Assembly (NCBI GenBank): GCA_951799405.1
Contig: OX637346.1
Location: forward strand, 13,787,215 to 13,851,214
Direction of reading: 5' to 3'
DNA: 64,000 bases
Origin: Agapetus fuscipes
Lineage: Eukaryota > Arthropoda > Insecta > Trichoptera > Glossosomatidae
The position numbers and the translations under genes are program-made. The notes below the pieces were generated by a model. The model did no database searches and was not told where the DNA came from. It worked only from the letters and a program-made list of their open reading frames with translations. This document shows positions 21,522-33,074 of this stretch, one piece after another; the first letter of the stretch is position 1, and the number at the start of each line of letters is the position of its first letter.

Positions 21522-22024
21522 TAAAAAAAAACACCGAAAATATCAGAAAAATATTTATAAAAATAAAACTGATCATATCTGGATTATTTATTTGAGTCGC
21601 ACGACTGATTCACCAGCCTGATTACATATCGAGAAATTATTAAATAAAAAATATATGATATTTCACACCCTCTAGAGCACGGCGAACTTCTATTTCACAT
21701 ATCTAGCGATGACATTGAATGGAAGGGGGCTTAGGTGGGAACCCTGTGTGACCCCAGGCGGAGAGTGAGAGAGAAGTATAGAGATGTGAAAAGATAAAAA
21801 GAGAGAGGGCGAAGCTTACAACAATAAGGGATGTAGTATTATTTTCATTAGACTTCAAATATGGCCCGCCCTTAGGCTGTTTATTTTATTCTGAAAGTTA
21901 TTTCCATTACAAATGTCAAATCATTTGTGTATACGTATTTCTTTAAGGTATGACATTATTTTTACATTTATCTGTTGTAATAAATTTTACTGTTTTAATT
22001 TTTTGATAATTTCTTAATGTGATA
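21522..22024. other. No gene recognised
   Basis: AT-rich; a purine-rich GAGAGTGAGAGAG stretch lies near 21762. Confidence 0.45.
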
Positions 22025-22123
22025 TTAAGGATAGGAAAAAATGTAGGCAGCTCTGCAGAGGCTCTAGCCACCCCTAGCGGAATGGCGACAGAGTTACAGT
22101 TACAGTTACAGTTACAATTACAG
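22025..22123 (+). mobile_element. RT-LINE 3' end, severely 5'-truncated
   Basis: Only about 99 bp: the last codons (KDRKK-type), the CCACCCCTAGCGGAATGG end and a tail with four TTACAG-type hexamers. CSGHP-type subfamily. Confidence 0.85.
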
Positions 22124-22125
22124 AA

Positions 22126-22735
22126 ACTTAATATCTTTAATACCAGTAAGAATAAACGTCTTTTAACCAGATTGAAATACACAAATTTCACTGATATTAC
22201 ATTTATCTTTTTATGGATAGGATTCACATGATTGAGTTGAATATTTTTGTGCATTTTTAAAAAAAATCAAAGTCGTGCTCTAGTTCTTTTACTTTTTTTT
22301 CTTAGTCAGCTTTCAAGGTTACCAAAAAATACTAGGAATGGTAAATTAAAAATTGGGGCCATTTATCATTCAAAATATTCTTCAGTTTCTTTTACAGGGT
22401 AGATACAGTCATAAAACAGCGGTATGAATGAATTCTATGCGGTTGTTTCAAATGATAAGAAGTTACTCATAGCACTGTGAGCTTTTATAGCATCGTATGT
22501 GAATACCGGGGTAAGTATTGCTTGTCGGCGTCGCGACGCCCGGACGTGTCGCGTGTGACCCCCCTTGCGACACGTGCCGCACGAGCTACCCTCCTCACTC
22601 CTCCTACAACCTCATTACACAGTTTTTCGTTTTGATTTGTCTCATTTGCCATCGCCCGAGGGCACTGAATTCACATCATGAGTCATGCTGAGATACACAA
22701 GTATTTCCTATTAAATATGAGTCAATGTATGATCT
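22126..22735. other. No gene recognised; GC patch
   Basis: 22520-22600 is GC-rich with CpGs (GGCGTCGCGACGCCCGGACG); unassigned. Confidence 0.4.
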
Positions 22736-22853
22736 ATAATAATCTAAGTTGCAAAGATATTTTAATGTATCTAATCTAATCTAATCTAAACATGGCAACT
22801 TTTACGGACCTTCCCTGGAATAGGGGTTACATTGGTAATCTGAACCATTTTTT
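22736..22853 (-). repeat. Retroposon B, internally deleted or two partial copies
   Basis: A B 3' end (AATCTAAGTTGCAAAGATAT) is followed by a second (TCTAA)4 run and then directly by the B head (CGGACCTTCCCTGGAATAGG to TGAACCATT). About 130 bp of the B middle is absent. Confidence 0.75.
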
Positions 22854-23588
22854 CCAAATTTTTAACATCTTAATCTTCATTGAAAGCTAGTCCAAACTCT
22901 ACCTTTTTTACTCTGTTTATTCCCTCATTGGGAAACGAGGAACAAAATCAGAAAATTTGGAAACATTTACTCAATTTCAATTACAGCATTTGCCATAATA
23001 AAAAGTTTTGTATTATTAAGTTTCCTTCATTTTCTCTTTAAAACATGGGTGAAGTAGCATATTAGTTTCATAGATAAATGTTTCACAGTGTAATGTTATT
23101 GTTTTCGGTACCGGTTATTGATAAACTTAAGACACTTTAACCTTTATTTATTTTTTCTGATTTTATCAGTCAGTAATTTAAGACTCACTAGGTTCCAGGC
23201 TTTCTGATTTACAACATCTACATCCACCTCAACCCTTAACACCTGATTTTTATTTCCTTATATCTTATTATGCATGATATAAAACAAACGCACTTGGTGT
23301 GTAACGAAGTCGTACAGTCACGAGGCTCATTCGTTTGAAAAACTTGAACTCAGTGCATTGACATCATTTGCATGTCGTATGGCGGAAGAGACATGCATGC
23401 TTGGGCACAGAGTTAACGACAGCTCGCCCTTCATCGTAGGGGGAGGGGGCTGGTGGATTCATAACACGTGTCCGACACACTCCCCTACGATGATTGAACT
23501 AATCGTAAATTAATAACGAAATGATGAAATGAAATCGAAATGAATATGAAATCAAATAGTCGTTAACTTCATACAAAACATACATTGT
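22854..23588. other. No gene recognised
   Basis: AT-rich, with a short GGGGGAGGGGGC run at about 23439. Confidence 0.4.
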
Positions 23589-23596
23589 TTCTGTAT

Positions 23597-23812
23597 CAAG
23601 CGCGTGCATAAGGTATAGGCAAAAACATTTCGGAATAAATATTTTCTACCATTCCTTTAAAATTACTCATTTGAAATTGACTGAAGTGCTAACTATGGCT
23701 CCAATCGAACTTGAATTTTGAATTTTAAATCTGAATACAAGCTTAAATGCGTTATTTACCATATATTGCCTACCTATTAAGCGCGTGTTCGTGTATGGTA
23801 TGTACGCCCCTG
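23597..23812 (-). mobile_element. hAT-like MITE-E, copy 2, perfect 8-bp TSD
   Basis: A 216-bp element in minus orientation. TTCTGTAT stands at 23589-23596 and again at 23813-23820. Termini are CAAGCGCGTGCAT and ...ACGCCCCTG. The perfect 8-bp duplication and CAG-like ends support hAT mobilisation. Confidence 0.9.
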
Positions 23813-23820
23813 TTCTGTAT

Positions 23821-24726
23821 GCATGGTAACATCTATTTCTGAAATTAATAAACTTACAAATGGATTGCATTTTTTTATCAGAATAACTTACTGTTTCACA
23901 TTAGTTTTAGATGTTTATGTATTAAATTGCCCTTTTCTTAGAAAAACAAAATAATAATTGTATAGAATTTGAAGCGTCGACGTTATATTTGAGGAAGCAA
24001 AGAGATGGCAATCGAATCGGTTTTTTGTAATGTGTGATTTGAGTTCCATCACTCCCTATTGATGAAGCTTTTACAAAAAAAAGGAAAAAAGTCAGTAACA
24101 AAAGACCGTTAATCAAGATTATTATATTGTTAAGCTAATTTCCTGTTTAACATTTTTTTCAAACAGATTTTTTAAATCTCTTTATATTTAAACAACACAA
24201 ATATTAAAGCAGAGAATGAGGGAGTGTGTGCCTCATAAAGAAAAACTCTGTACATTGTAAATTATTTTTCTTTCGCTGAAAAGCCGCAATGTGTGTGTAT
24301 GTCAAATAACCATGCCGCGGTCTACGCTGTCACGAATGACGTGCCCCGGCGCAATAAAATCCCAAAGATAACATTTTTTAATGAACGGTCGTCCCTGCCC
24401 CGACGTCCTGCTTTTGTATAATTTGTTATTTATTGAAATTCTTGTACTTTTTGTCATAGCAGCGCTGCTTTGCTTATAAATAAACAGTAATCCCTTCGGC
24501 TGCCATAAACTGTGATTACTTTTTAGTAACCCATTTGACAACATTAAAGAGAATAAAATTAACAAAAGAAACATTAAAGTACGGTGATAAAATATTATCG
24601 TGCTTTTTTTGGTTTATTGGATTAGCATTGTGCGAAATCAGGCATCGTGTTTTATATATTTTGATTGAATGTGATTTACAAAATGAAATACTAAAATGTA
24701 CTCGAATCAAATTTATTTAACGACTT
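23821..24726. other. No gene recognised
   Basis: AT-rich with a few short open frames on both strands, none recognisable. Confidence 0.45.
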
Positions 24727-24987
24727 CTTTGACTTATATGTTGGTATGAGGCTGATCACCCACACTGTAAAAAAAATGTTTCGCTTTGCTTAAGTCACCC
24801 CTGTTGTAGGGAAAGTCGGCCAGAGTTGCAGGGCGTATGTTCATTTGAGATTGGGTTTTTATGTTGTAAGTCCACATGCGGCATGTGTAAGCGCGAACTT
24901 ATACGAGTCTTATTGTGCGATTGCATTAAATATGAATCTTAAATGTAATTTATCTTTGTTACTTAGATTATGATAGATTATTATTAA
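24727..24987 (+). mobile_element. Retroposon B copy
   Basis: Near full length, CATGCGGCATG subfamily. It ends TTATGATAGATTATTATTAA. It is followed 11 bp later by another B in the same orientation. Confidence 0.88.
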
Positions 24988-24997
24988 GGGGGGTGTT

Positions 24998-25144
24998 TCC
25001 TTGACTTAAAGGTTGGTATGAGGCTGACCACCCATACTGTAAAAAATGGTTCACTTTGCCAATGTCACCCCTGTTTCAGGGAAGGTCGGCAAGAGTTGCA
25101 GGGCATTTATCTTTTTAACTAATATTATGATAGATTATTATTTA
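24998..25144 (+). mobile_element. Retroposon B copy with internal deletion
   Basis: The head is intact to GAGTTGCAGGGC and then jumps to the 3' end TTTATCTTTTTAACTAATAT, losing about 120 bp. Its end (TATGATAGATTATTATT plus GGGGTGT) resembles the end and flank of the preceding copy, which suggests a tandem duplication. Confidence 0.85.
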
Positions 25145-26235
25145 GGGGTGTGTATTGATATTTCTTAGAGATTTTCTTTCCTTAAATAAAAGTACAAATA
25201 TTGTGTATCTAAAGTTCAGTTGAAACCGTAAATGCTTTTAGACGCATTTCCTCGTTCCGCGTATCAATACTGCACTAATGGAAACGTCAGAGAAAAAGTG
25301 GCGGGAAATTACTGAGAAGGAGGGAGCCGTGATGCGAGGTGGACATTTTAATTATCGCTCTGGGACTGGAACATCATAAACGTATAATGTAGAAACACTT
25401 AAATTAACAATGAAAATATATTGTTTTTCTACGTTAAAATCACGTGATTGAAATTTTTAATTTCCTGAAAATTGTAACTTTTTCTCCTCGTTTTACTAAG
25501 AAGAATTTTAATAACACAATTGAATAAAAATTAACGTCAAAAAAAATATTGTACCTGTTTTTTTCACTTTTTTGATATATTTAAGAATATTTTCCACCCT
25601 GTAATCAAATGTTAAAAAAATATTTTGAAAATCATGCTAGGTTCAAAAACATCTCACAAAGACATGAAAATATTTCATATTCTTGGGGGAAGATATTTCT
25701 CACCATACAATTCTTTTTTCCTTATTATCAAACGAAAAACCTTCTGTTCTTTGAATATCTGTAAAAATAAATATTTGTTAAAGAAGAAAATGACTGGTTT
25801 GACTGAAATGGTTTTTCTCAGTGTTGGCATATCATTTCAGCAAATCGACAATGGAAGCAATAGTCACAGGTTAGAAAGACTAGGATCCTTAGAAATCAAT
25901 GGAAATAAAATATTTTACCTTTCTTGAGCAACCCAGCTGTTTGACGTCACATTTTTCTTAGACTCCATTGGCATATCAAGCAGGTACCTGCCACCCTATT
26001 AGCTAAGTCATATACAAAATACACAATAGATCTAAACCACGACTTGCATATCTTTCCCTACGAAATTAGACTTGAGAAAAATATTTCTCTTTATTTTTAT
26101 CTATCAAGAATGGCATTGTAAAAAACGAGTCTTAATTATTTGGTTGTAATGGTTTTTCTTTTGTTTTTTTTTTTGTTAATTTTCAGCCTTGAACTTTGAA
26201 TTAACGAGTCTCCCGTCCCGCCGAGCCGGGATGTC
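25145..26235. other. No gene recognised
   Basis: Contains a 100-codon + strand frame (25625-25927) of unremarkable AT-rich composition with no domain. Confidence 0.4.
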
Positions 26236-26460
26236 AGTCACTTTCTCAGCACATTATGAGATGATAAACGATTTCCATCTCTCGGCTGACAGTTTACTTT
26301 GGCGCGGCTTGGATCCTGATATAATTGGCTCGTAGACCGCGCCGACAATGCATCAGAGATAACTGACTTAGCTACGAGACGCGGCGCTTTCTCCAGCGCT
26401 ACGCCAGAATCGTAGCACTGGCAAAGGCGCCAACTAGCGGCAAGGACGGACAACAAAGGA
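26236..26460. other. GC-richer patch, unassigned
   Basis: CpG-containing stretch (for example CTACGAGACGCGGCGCTTTC) with a 72-codon minus-strand frame; no recognised product. Confidence 0.3.
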
Positions 26461-27057
26461 TTCTGATTATCAACTGTTTTATTTATTTTGATGTGTAATA
26501 ATGGACGTTAGACCTCGCATTGTAATTTTTGTTGCCAAATGATTAAATTAAATATTGTAAAATGTAAACTTATGAACATTTAAGATGTTCTTCAGGCTGT
26601 AACTGTAACTGGTATTTGGTCGCCATTTCACTAGGGATAGCCAGCAATTCGGCAGACGATTTATTTTTAAATTAACATGAAATATTAATCCACTCTTCAT
26701 TATTTTGATTTCAGCATCGACATCTTCCTTGATGGTTAGACATTTCATAGTTTCCATTCAAACTCTAAACCAAGTACAGTTACTTTTCAGGGCTTATTTT
26801 TGGTTCCACTTTTGATTTTTTGTTCCAGATATTTTTCTCAAAACACATTAATGTCAGCATTTGAAATAGATTGTTCCAAAAATGTGCATTGTGTTCAGTA
26901 AACGTTACTTTATTATTCTAACAATAGCAATTAATTTACGAATCTAAACTAGGCGTAAGATTATCATTTCCTCATTTCAAAAGTCGAAATCCTTATAAGC
27001 TCTTGGTACTCATATTTTTTGCGAGTTTATAATTTATAATGTATAATTATTATATCT
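26461..27057. other. No gene recognised
   Basis: AT-rich, nothing assignable. Confidence 0.45.
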
Positions 27058-27192
27058 TCCACTTCAACTGAAAGTGGTTGGTGTGAGGCCGGCCCCCTTA
27101 ACTGTAACAATAAATAGGTCCCAAATCGCCACATGCGAACCCTTTGGGGATAACGCAGGCAAGAAGCTACACTATGTGTGTAGCTTAGTTGC
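27058..27192 (+). repeat. SINE-A 3' fragment
   Basis: 5'-truncated: begins at CCACTTCAACTGAAAGTGG and runs through GGCCGGCCCCCTTA to GTGTAGCTTAGTTGCA. The tRNA head is absent. Confidence 0.85.
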
Positions 27193-27588
27193 ATTTTTTT
27201 TTATATACCTATGTCATAATTATAAGGCAGTGATCGTGACGGTTGTACAACAATTGTGTATGGGAATATACGGTAGGTGTGTATGCAGGAACGGGCCCGC
27301 TCCACACCACAGGCGTCGTGCAAATATTGATATTATCAATTCAATATGCTCCACAAGTGAACTGAAATATGTGTGGAAATGAATATTTGCACGGCGCGGA
27401 TATCTGCACGAACGCCGCGGTACAGCTCGCACCGTGGCGTACCTACTCACATTATATGCGCTCAGTACCCACATGGACCTGCCATTGTAATGTGGTGTTA
27501 ACATATTATTATGTACTAAGAATCACACACAATCTATAGGAGCTGTGTAGAACCAAAGGCAGCAATCTAGAGTTTTTTAAAAAATGAG
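27193..27588. other. Unassigned, with internal inverted repeat
   Basis: CGTGCAAATATT (about 27317) and AATATTTGCACG (about 27382) form a 12-bp inverted pair in a CpG-rich stretch. It may be an unrecognised MITE. Confidence 0.35.
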
Positions 27589-27601
27589 ATGAGTATATGG
27601 A

Positions 27602-27946
27602 CGCAACGCAAACGCAAAAACGCAACTAAGCTACACATATAGTGTAACTTCTTGCCGCGTTATCCCCGAAGGGGTCGCATGTGGCGAGTTGAATCTATTT
27701 ATTTTTACAGGTAAGGGGGCCGGCCTTACGCCAACCACTTCAGTTGAAGTGGAGGTTTCCCAGCTCCCGAGAGTGCTGGTACTCATTTCTTGTGAAGGCT
27801 GAGTAAACCTTGCCGGTATTTTATTTTGGGGTTTGAAATAAACACCGAAACGGGAAATCATTTCTGACACCGTCGCGTCGGTGGGATTCGAACCCGAGCT
27901 TTTGGCATGGAATGCAAGCACTACCACCTGAGCTATCGACCGGACT
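27602..27946 (-). mobile_element. SINE-A copy with 13-bp TSD
   Basis: Minus-strand copy: head CCGGTCGATAGCTCAGGTGG (near 27946), box B GGTTCGAATCCCACCG, tail GCGTTTTTGCGTTTGCGTTG. ATGAGTATATGGA lies next to the tail at 27589-27601 and again at 27955-27967 upstream of the head, where it is partly duplicated in tandem. This shows retroposition. Confidence 0.9.
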
Positions 27947-27967
27947 ATGAGTATATGAGTATATGGA

Positions 27968-28290
27968 AATGATGAGAAAACGATTTTCTGTAAATCCATA
28001 TATTTATCTTATTGTCGAAAAAAAACTAGATTGCCACCTTTGGTTTTTATAAGACTCATACATGTGTGAAGCAAGCGTTTCATATTTTGAGTTACAGCCA
28101 TGCAATCTTGATACGAATGCAATTTCCTGAAAAAAAAACTATTTCCTTGACGTTCTGATATACTTTCGCTGATAGTAGAAAATAAAAAAATTAATGCATG
28201 TTGCACATTTTTCTATCTTATTTACTTTTTTATAAATATGAATTTTGGAAATTGTAGCGGTGCTTTCTTAACGTTGTTTTTTTTTCTTTT
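27968..28290. other. No gene recognised
   Basis: AT-rich, nothing assignable. Confidence 0.45.
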
Positions 28291-28293
28291 TTT

Positions 28294-28335
28294 TAATGTA
28301 AAAATCTGTACCCTTGGTATAAAATATCGCGTAAA
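28294..28335 (+). repeat. G/I-type terminus fragment
   Basis: AATGTAAAAATCTGTACCCT here matches the left edge of element I at 49059-49080, and the following GGTATAAAAT resembles G-family ends. Confidence 0.45.
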
Positions 28336-28422
28336 TTTCCCGCCATCGCGTAAATATATGAAAAAAAATGTTTAACACTGCATTAATTACAAGGAGTGTA
28401 CGAGTACACGAGGTGCACTCGT

Positions 28423-28485
28423 CTCATGCAACTCCTTCGGGGAGAACGCGGCATGAAGTAACACTACATGTGTAGCTTAGTTGCG
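28423..28485 (+). repeat. SINE-A 3' end fragment
   Basis: CATGCAACTCCTTCGGGGAG through CTACATGTGTAGCTTAGTTG is the last 60 bp of SINE-A. Confidence 0.75.
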
Positions 28486-28489
28486 ATTT

Positions 28490-28530
28490 TTAAACTCGAG
28501 GTACTGTACCCCGAGTATAAAACATTGCTC
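28490..28530. repeat. Two G-family termini back to back
   Basis: A right terminus (TTTAAACTCGAGGTACTG) is followed immediately by a left terminus (TACCCCGAGTATAAAAC). Confidence 0.5.
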
Positions 28531-28560
28531 ATTTATGACCTCGAGTGCATAGATCGTAGT

Positions 28561-29446
28561 AAAGTAGTAAATAAACAACGGCGAGTAAGAGAGTGATTTA
28601 ACTTTCATATTTTTTTTAGATTTACGCAAACGATGTGAGTTTACGCAATATTGCATACGGATATTTGTATTTATATAAAGATACTGATTTTTATTCATTT
28701 CATTAAAAAAAAAATTGGCAAATTATAGTCTAATATTTTAACAAACTTACTGTTTTGGGTATTCATAAAATGAAATGAACTGTTCAAAAGTACAAACTCA
28801 TTTTTACGTTCTTGCATCTTAAAAAATCTTTGTTTCATTCAGTTCAAATTGGCTGCCATAAAAACTGAAATTATCTTTAACGTTACTTTCTGAAAGAAGA
28901 TGTGTAACATTGTTCATGGAGCTTTTCCTTTGATATTATTTTCTCGGCGATAATAACACTTACTCTCTGGATCCAATAAAATTTGGCTCCTTCTCGTTAC
29001 CATTAGCTTCCCTTACAAACTCCTGACAAACGGATGAAAAAGGTGACTCGTTAAAGGCTCTCCGGCATTCAGTCTTTCTTTACTCTTCTTTCACTGCTTT
29101 CAAACACTGAGATTCAGAGCTTTATGGTAATAAATAATTCGTATGGAACGAAAGATGGTAATCTAAGATTTTTTAGATTGATGTAAATAAATGAAAACAC
29201 AGGAAACTATTTTCAGATTATTTCTAAATATTAAAAAAAATGTAAATTGTTGTTTTTCATTCTTTACTACTCAAATAAGTTTTGCAATACTTAATTTTAA
29301 ATTTAAATTTTTTTAGTAAAAAAAAAAGGAGAACACTTAAGAAAATACGTAGAGAACCCGTTAAATGGGAGTGACTTAAAATTTCAGGAATTAGCCATTT
29401 TTGTGTGTCATTGAGATGTGTTCTGTTCATGACGAACGCATGAAAT
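28561..29446. other. No gene recognised
   Basis: AT-rich, nothing assignable. Confidence 0.45.
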
Positions 29447-30441
29447 AGTCTCTTGTCTTGTATCCTGCCGCCATTCCTCTAGGGGTGGCCGGTACCTCCA
29501 CACAAGTGCCTCCACTTGACTCTGTCCCTGCATACTTCTTTCATCTCATCTAATTTCATCACTCTTTTCATGCATGCTCTTCTCTTGTTTCCACTCTGTA
29601 AATTCCATTCATTCGCAATCTCACTTATCTGATCAATCCATTCTTTTCTAGGTCTTCCCCTTCCACGCTTACCTATTTCATTCCCTTTATACACTCTTTT
29701 TGTCAGTCGGTCTTCATTCATCCTTTCAATATGTCCAAACCATCGCATCACACTTCTTTGAACTTTCACTTTCACGCTTTCTTTTACTCCGCATTCATTC
29801 AGAACCCATTCGTTTCTCACTCTATCTTTCAGTGTTTTTCCTGTCATACTTCTCAAATGAGCCATTTCTACGGTGCATACCTTATTTATTTCTCTTTCAT
29901 TCACCGTCCATGACTCGCTTCCATACATCAGGGTCGGCAACAATATACAATTGTGTACCGCCATTTTCATTTTCTTTGGTATCCTTTTATTCTTCGCTAT
30001 TCTACCAAACGCTCCTATCACGCATCTTCCTTTGCTGGCACGCTTCTCTAATTCCTTCGTCATCTTACCATTCGCCTCAAACTTGCTTCCTAAATAGTCA
30101 AACTCATTCACTACTTCAACTTTTTTTCCATTCAAATTAACTGTAAGTTCCTCACATACTTCATTCCTGTCAAAAACTAATATTTTTGTCTTATTCGCAT
30201 TCACTTTCAAGCTATTTTTACAAAACGCATCATTCAGTTTGGTTAACATCGCTTGGAGTTCCTCCGCCGAGTCAGCTAAAACTATAGCATCATCAGCATA
30301 AAGAAGTACTCCAACTCTTGTTTCACCCACTTTCACTCCGCTCTCTGATATTCCAGCTTCTTTTATGCAACTGTCCATGATTATATTAAACAACCATGGA
30401 CTCATCACGCAGCCTTGCCTCACTCCCTTATCGAAGAGCAA
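29447..30441 (-). mobile_element. 5'-truncated RT-LINE, GTGHP subfamily
   Basis: About 1 kb on the minus strand: the ORF2 3' half, TAG, then CCACCCCTAGAGG..., GGCAGGATACAAGACAAG tail (pentamer ACAAG twice, to about 29447). Its upstream end joins a SINE-C fragment at 30438-30530 in the same orientation. Confidence 0.88.
29479..30441 (-). pseudogene. Non-LTR reverse transcriptase, C-terminal half
   Basis: A 320-codon frame from the reverse transcriptase of a non-LTR retrotransposon, which copies element RNA at a nicked target. Visible: GVRQGCVMSPWLFN (residues 6-19, palm motif before the active site), LLYADDAIVLAD (46-57, with catalytic YADD at 48-51), the thumb region with FDYLGSKF (114-121) and LMYGSESWT (171-179), then MRWFGHIERM (232-241) and the basic GRGRPRKEW (260-268), ending GGTGHP. 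The endonuclease domain and the first RT motifs are missing, so it is 5'-truncated and dead despite an intact frame. The first codon is TTG, not ATG. Copy 51905-52621 differs at eight of 218 aligned residues. The LINE clade is not assigned with confidence; RTE-like is possible. Confidence 0.9.
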
Positions 30442-30530
30442 ATTTGAAAATATAAATGGTATATTTTTTGTGCTCCGCTAGGATTCGAACCCACAATCTT
30501 CCCATTCATATTAAAAGCAACGTCAATCGC
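30438..30530 (-). repeat. SINE-C head fragment fused to LINE
   Basis: Minus-strand box B region (GGTTCGAATCCTAGCGGAGC) and the SINE-C body to TAAATGGTATATTTTTTGTG-complement lie directly upstream of the LINE. The bases AAGAGCAAATTTG at the join also occur inside other SINE-C copies (37110), so the breakpoint is hidden in microhomology. Confidence 0.75.
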
Positions 30531-30869
30531 CAACTAGCTTTTTCTCTTACATTTGAAAGGGTTTTTGACTAATATTGGTGTATGTAAAGCAGGTTTAAAA
30601 ATTAAAAAAAAAAAAAAAAAAACTTAGAAGAAATTATTTAAATATCTACTTCCAAGCCTTTTTTCAAGCGAAAGGATTTTTTTTTAGCTCAGCGTTGTGT
30701 ATTTATCTACACTATGAATGGTTCCCTCTTCACTTTTCGTAGATGCTCTACGCCTCTACGATCATTCCGTAGGCCCAATTGTTCTTCGTAGAGCCACCGC
30801 ACAGGCACAACAATCATATCTATCTTTAATATAATAATCTATAGTATATAATATATCTATAATATATCT
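30531..30869. other. Unassigned; poly(A) tract and CTACG-rich patch
   Basis: An A17-18 tract lies at about 30603-30620. CTCTACGCCTCTACGATC at about 30748 resembles CGCTACGCCTCTACGAG at about 57411, a possible minor repeat. Confidence 0.4.
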
Positions 30870-31013
30870 CAGGGTATAAAACTTTACGTTCAAAATCAGT
30901 CACAGCGTTTAAGCAAAAACGTTCAGTAACTTAAACGCTCACAATATGTGTCGTTTCATTTTCATTACTTTTTTGGTAAACGCATTGGTTGAGTTTCAAA
31001 CGTTTTATACATA
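30870..31013. repeat. G-family copy
   Basis: Left end GGGTATAAAACTTTACGTTC, right end reading AAACGTTTTATACATAC; ends are inverted and internal GCGTTTAAGC boxes are shared with other G copies. Confidence 0.5.
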
Positions 31014-31652
31014 CTTGGCTAGCAGCCTTCAGACTCCCTATTGTCCGCATTCCTCTCATTGTGAATGATCCGCTCCACTTTTTCCATTGCTGCCATGTTT
31101 TTGCAGAGCTCAGTTGAATTTTCGCATTTGAATGTTGAACTCGAAGTCGGATTTCATTTCAGTATTTACTGCAGATGGCTTTTGTGCCATTACCATTTAA
31201 TCGTACTCTTTAGCGATGAAAGCAAGGGCAATGTTTTTTGTTTAACAAAATCCTCCATTTTTTCCATTGTTTGGTGATTCCATAAAAAATAAATGTTTTT
31301 CTTGCTACGAGTATCTTTTAATTTTGTGTTAATGTGAAATACTTACAATTAAACAAGATTAAAAGTAAATTTTCATGAAAATCATAGTTTTATTTTCAAA
31401 CTTTATTTGAGAAACTTTATAAATAAAACTATGTTTATCATAAAAAAACTATTCTGAATTACAAATCAAAAACCAATTTTCAGTCCGTTATTGTACAAAC
31501 TGAAGAAAAGTCAATTAAATATGATTTGTCTTTGCATTATATTTTCGTTATTTCCTGAGTTTATTAGTTTCTTCGCTTAACCAAAAATATAAAGGTTACA
31601 TTATGTGTAAATTTCAATTGAAGCAGATTTCTTTAATAATATAATAATAATA
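31014..31652. other. No gene recognised
   Basis: Contains a 70-codon frame (31065-31277), no domain; AT-rich otherwise. Confidence 0.4.
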
Positions 31653-31942
31653 TTAGGATGATTTATTTGGTGAGCGCTGTTTTTGTGTGCATCACACCTC
31701 AAAAGCCCTCTGAGAGCTTGGTCGTCGCTGTAGAAAGCGCCAATTCTCAAGTAAGACCCAGTTGCTGTAAGGCTGGATGGACCTTTGGTGACCGGTCATT
31801 GGTAAAGTTTTATGAATTTTTCAACCCAGCGAAGAACAAATTTGAAAACATAAATGGTATATTTTTTGTGCTCCGCCGGGAATTGAACCCACAATCTTCC
31901 ATCCAGAGTCCGAAGTGTTGCCACTGGACTACGGACCGGTCC
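31653..31942 (-). mobile_element. SINE-C copy (tRNA-derived)
   Basis: Reading the minus strand: head GGACCGGTCCGTAGTCCAGT, box B GGTTCAATTCCCGGCGGAGC, a body with GGTCACCAAAGGTCCATCCA, and the tail CCAAATAAATCATCC followed by a (TAA)-rich run. A 114-codon frame on the other strand is incidental. Confidence 0.88.
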
Positions 31943-32412
31943 AAGATTAATATGCTGCTAGTTCATTTTACATGTACAATTGTGCTAGCTATAGTTGATT
32001 GAAGCAAAGGAGATATAGAAATCGTATTGTTATAGTTTTTTATCGTGACTCTTGGTGACAACTGCAAGGTCATGATATTATTTTTTTCTTTATTTAGAAG
32101 TGTTCCATTCTCCAATTGGATTCTACGCACTTAGACCTGTGTACATTATGTTACTAAGTGATTGCTCAAATCCATCTGCTTTACTCATGTAAAACTTTTT
32201 TCACCTATATACATGCAGAGCACTGTTTTAATATAAATCACACCTCAAGAGCCCTCCGAATACATGATGAGTCACCTTAATTACGTCACGGTATGATGGT
32301 ATAAAAAGCGTATCTGTATGAATCAGGCGTCATTAATGCACCCTCGCGCACTTTATTACTTTCGCATTTGACAATTTTCGTCGGAAGCCATTAAAGACAG
32401 TCAGTTTGTGGG
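31943..32412. other. No gene; SINE-C scrap at 32217-32262
   Basis: ATCACACCTCAAGAGCCCTC at about 32236 matches the SINE-C 3' half in minus orientation. Nothing else is assignable. Confidence 0.5.
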
Positions 32413-32557
32413 CACTACCTCAAGTATACACTCAACAACGGTGCTAAATCAAAAATAAATTGAAACCAAAACTGTCACCAGAGCATGCTGTTTTAGTTGT
32501 CGTACATTTGCTAAACGTTAGGATTGAGTTTAATGGTTAATTTTATACTTGAGGTAT
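32413..32557. mobile_element. G-family MITE
   Basis: 145 bp with inverted ends CACTACCTCAAGTATAC and TTTTATACTTGAGGTA. Confidence 0.6.
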
Positions 32558-32689
32558 AAGAGTCGCGCATGCGCTTTTTTCTGGGTACACAATGGGCACG
32601 TCCATTAAAAAATTAAGTGCATAACGAAAAACGTCATTATTTATTCTGCTGGCAGACTGATGGACTGGGGAGGAAGGGGGAGAAACAGA

Positions 32690-32845
32690 CGCAAGTACAA
32701 AACCTGTCGTCTAAACTCTACTATTGAGTTAACCAAAAAAATATTTGTAAACTAGAACAGCTCGTCTAGTGAAAGTTTGAGTTTACATACATTTTTTGTA
32801 AAATTCTATTACTGAGTTAAAACGTTTTGTAATTGGGATACTGAA
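32690..32845. repeat. G-family core fragment
   Basis: ACAGCTCGTCTAGTGAAAGT and TTTACATACATTTTTTGTAA correspond to the G core at 43015-43065; the outer termini are poorly preserved. Confidence 0.5.
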
Positions 32846-33074
32846 GCGGTTGAACAATACGTATTTTGAATGGCGAACAATGTACATAGAGTGCAATGTT
32901 TGACTTTGCTCATTTGGTTATTCAACAATTTAGAGAACAATGAACGCATCATAAAGGGTATTTAAAAACGGTTTCAGAATTATTAAGGTTTGTGGGTTCC
33001 CACAGTGGAAGTCCATTTTATATCATCATTAATCAATAACTGCACAAAACTTAATTGATTTATTTTACATTAAT

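Noticed and set aside
29700..30140. 146-codon + strand frame, repeated at 51960-52400 on the minus strand
   Set aside because: It is the antisense shadow of the LINE RT frame in both places; the sense frame has clear RT motifs.
31658..32002. 114-codon + strand frame
   Set aside because: Antisense of SINE-C, ending in unrelated DNA.
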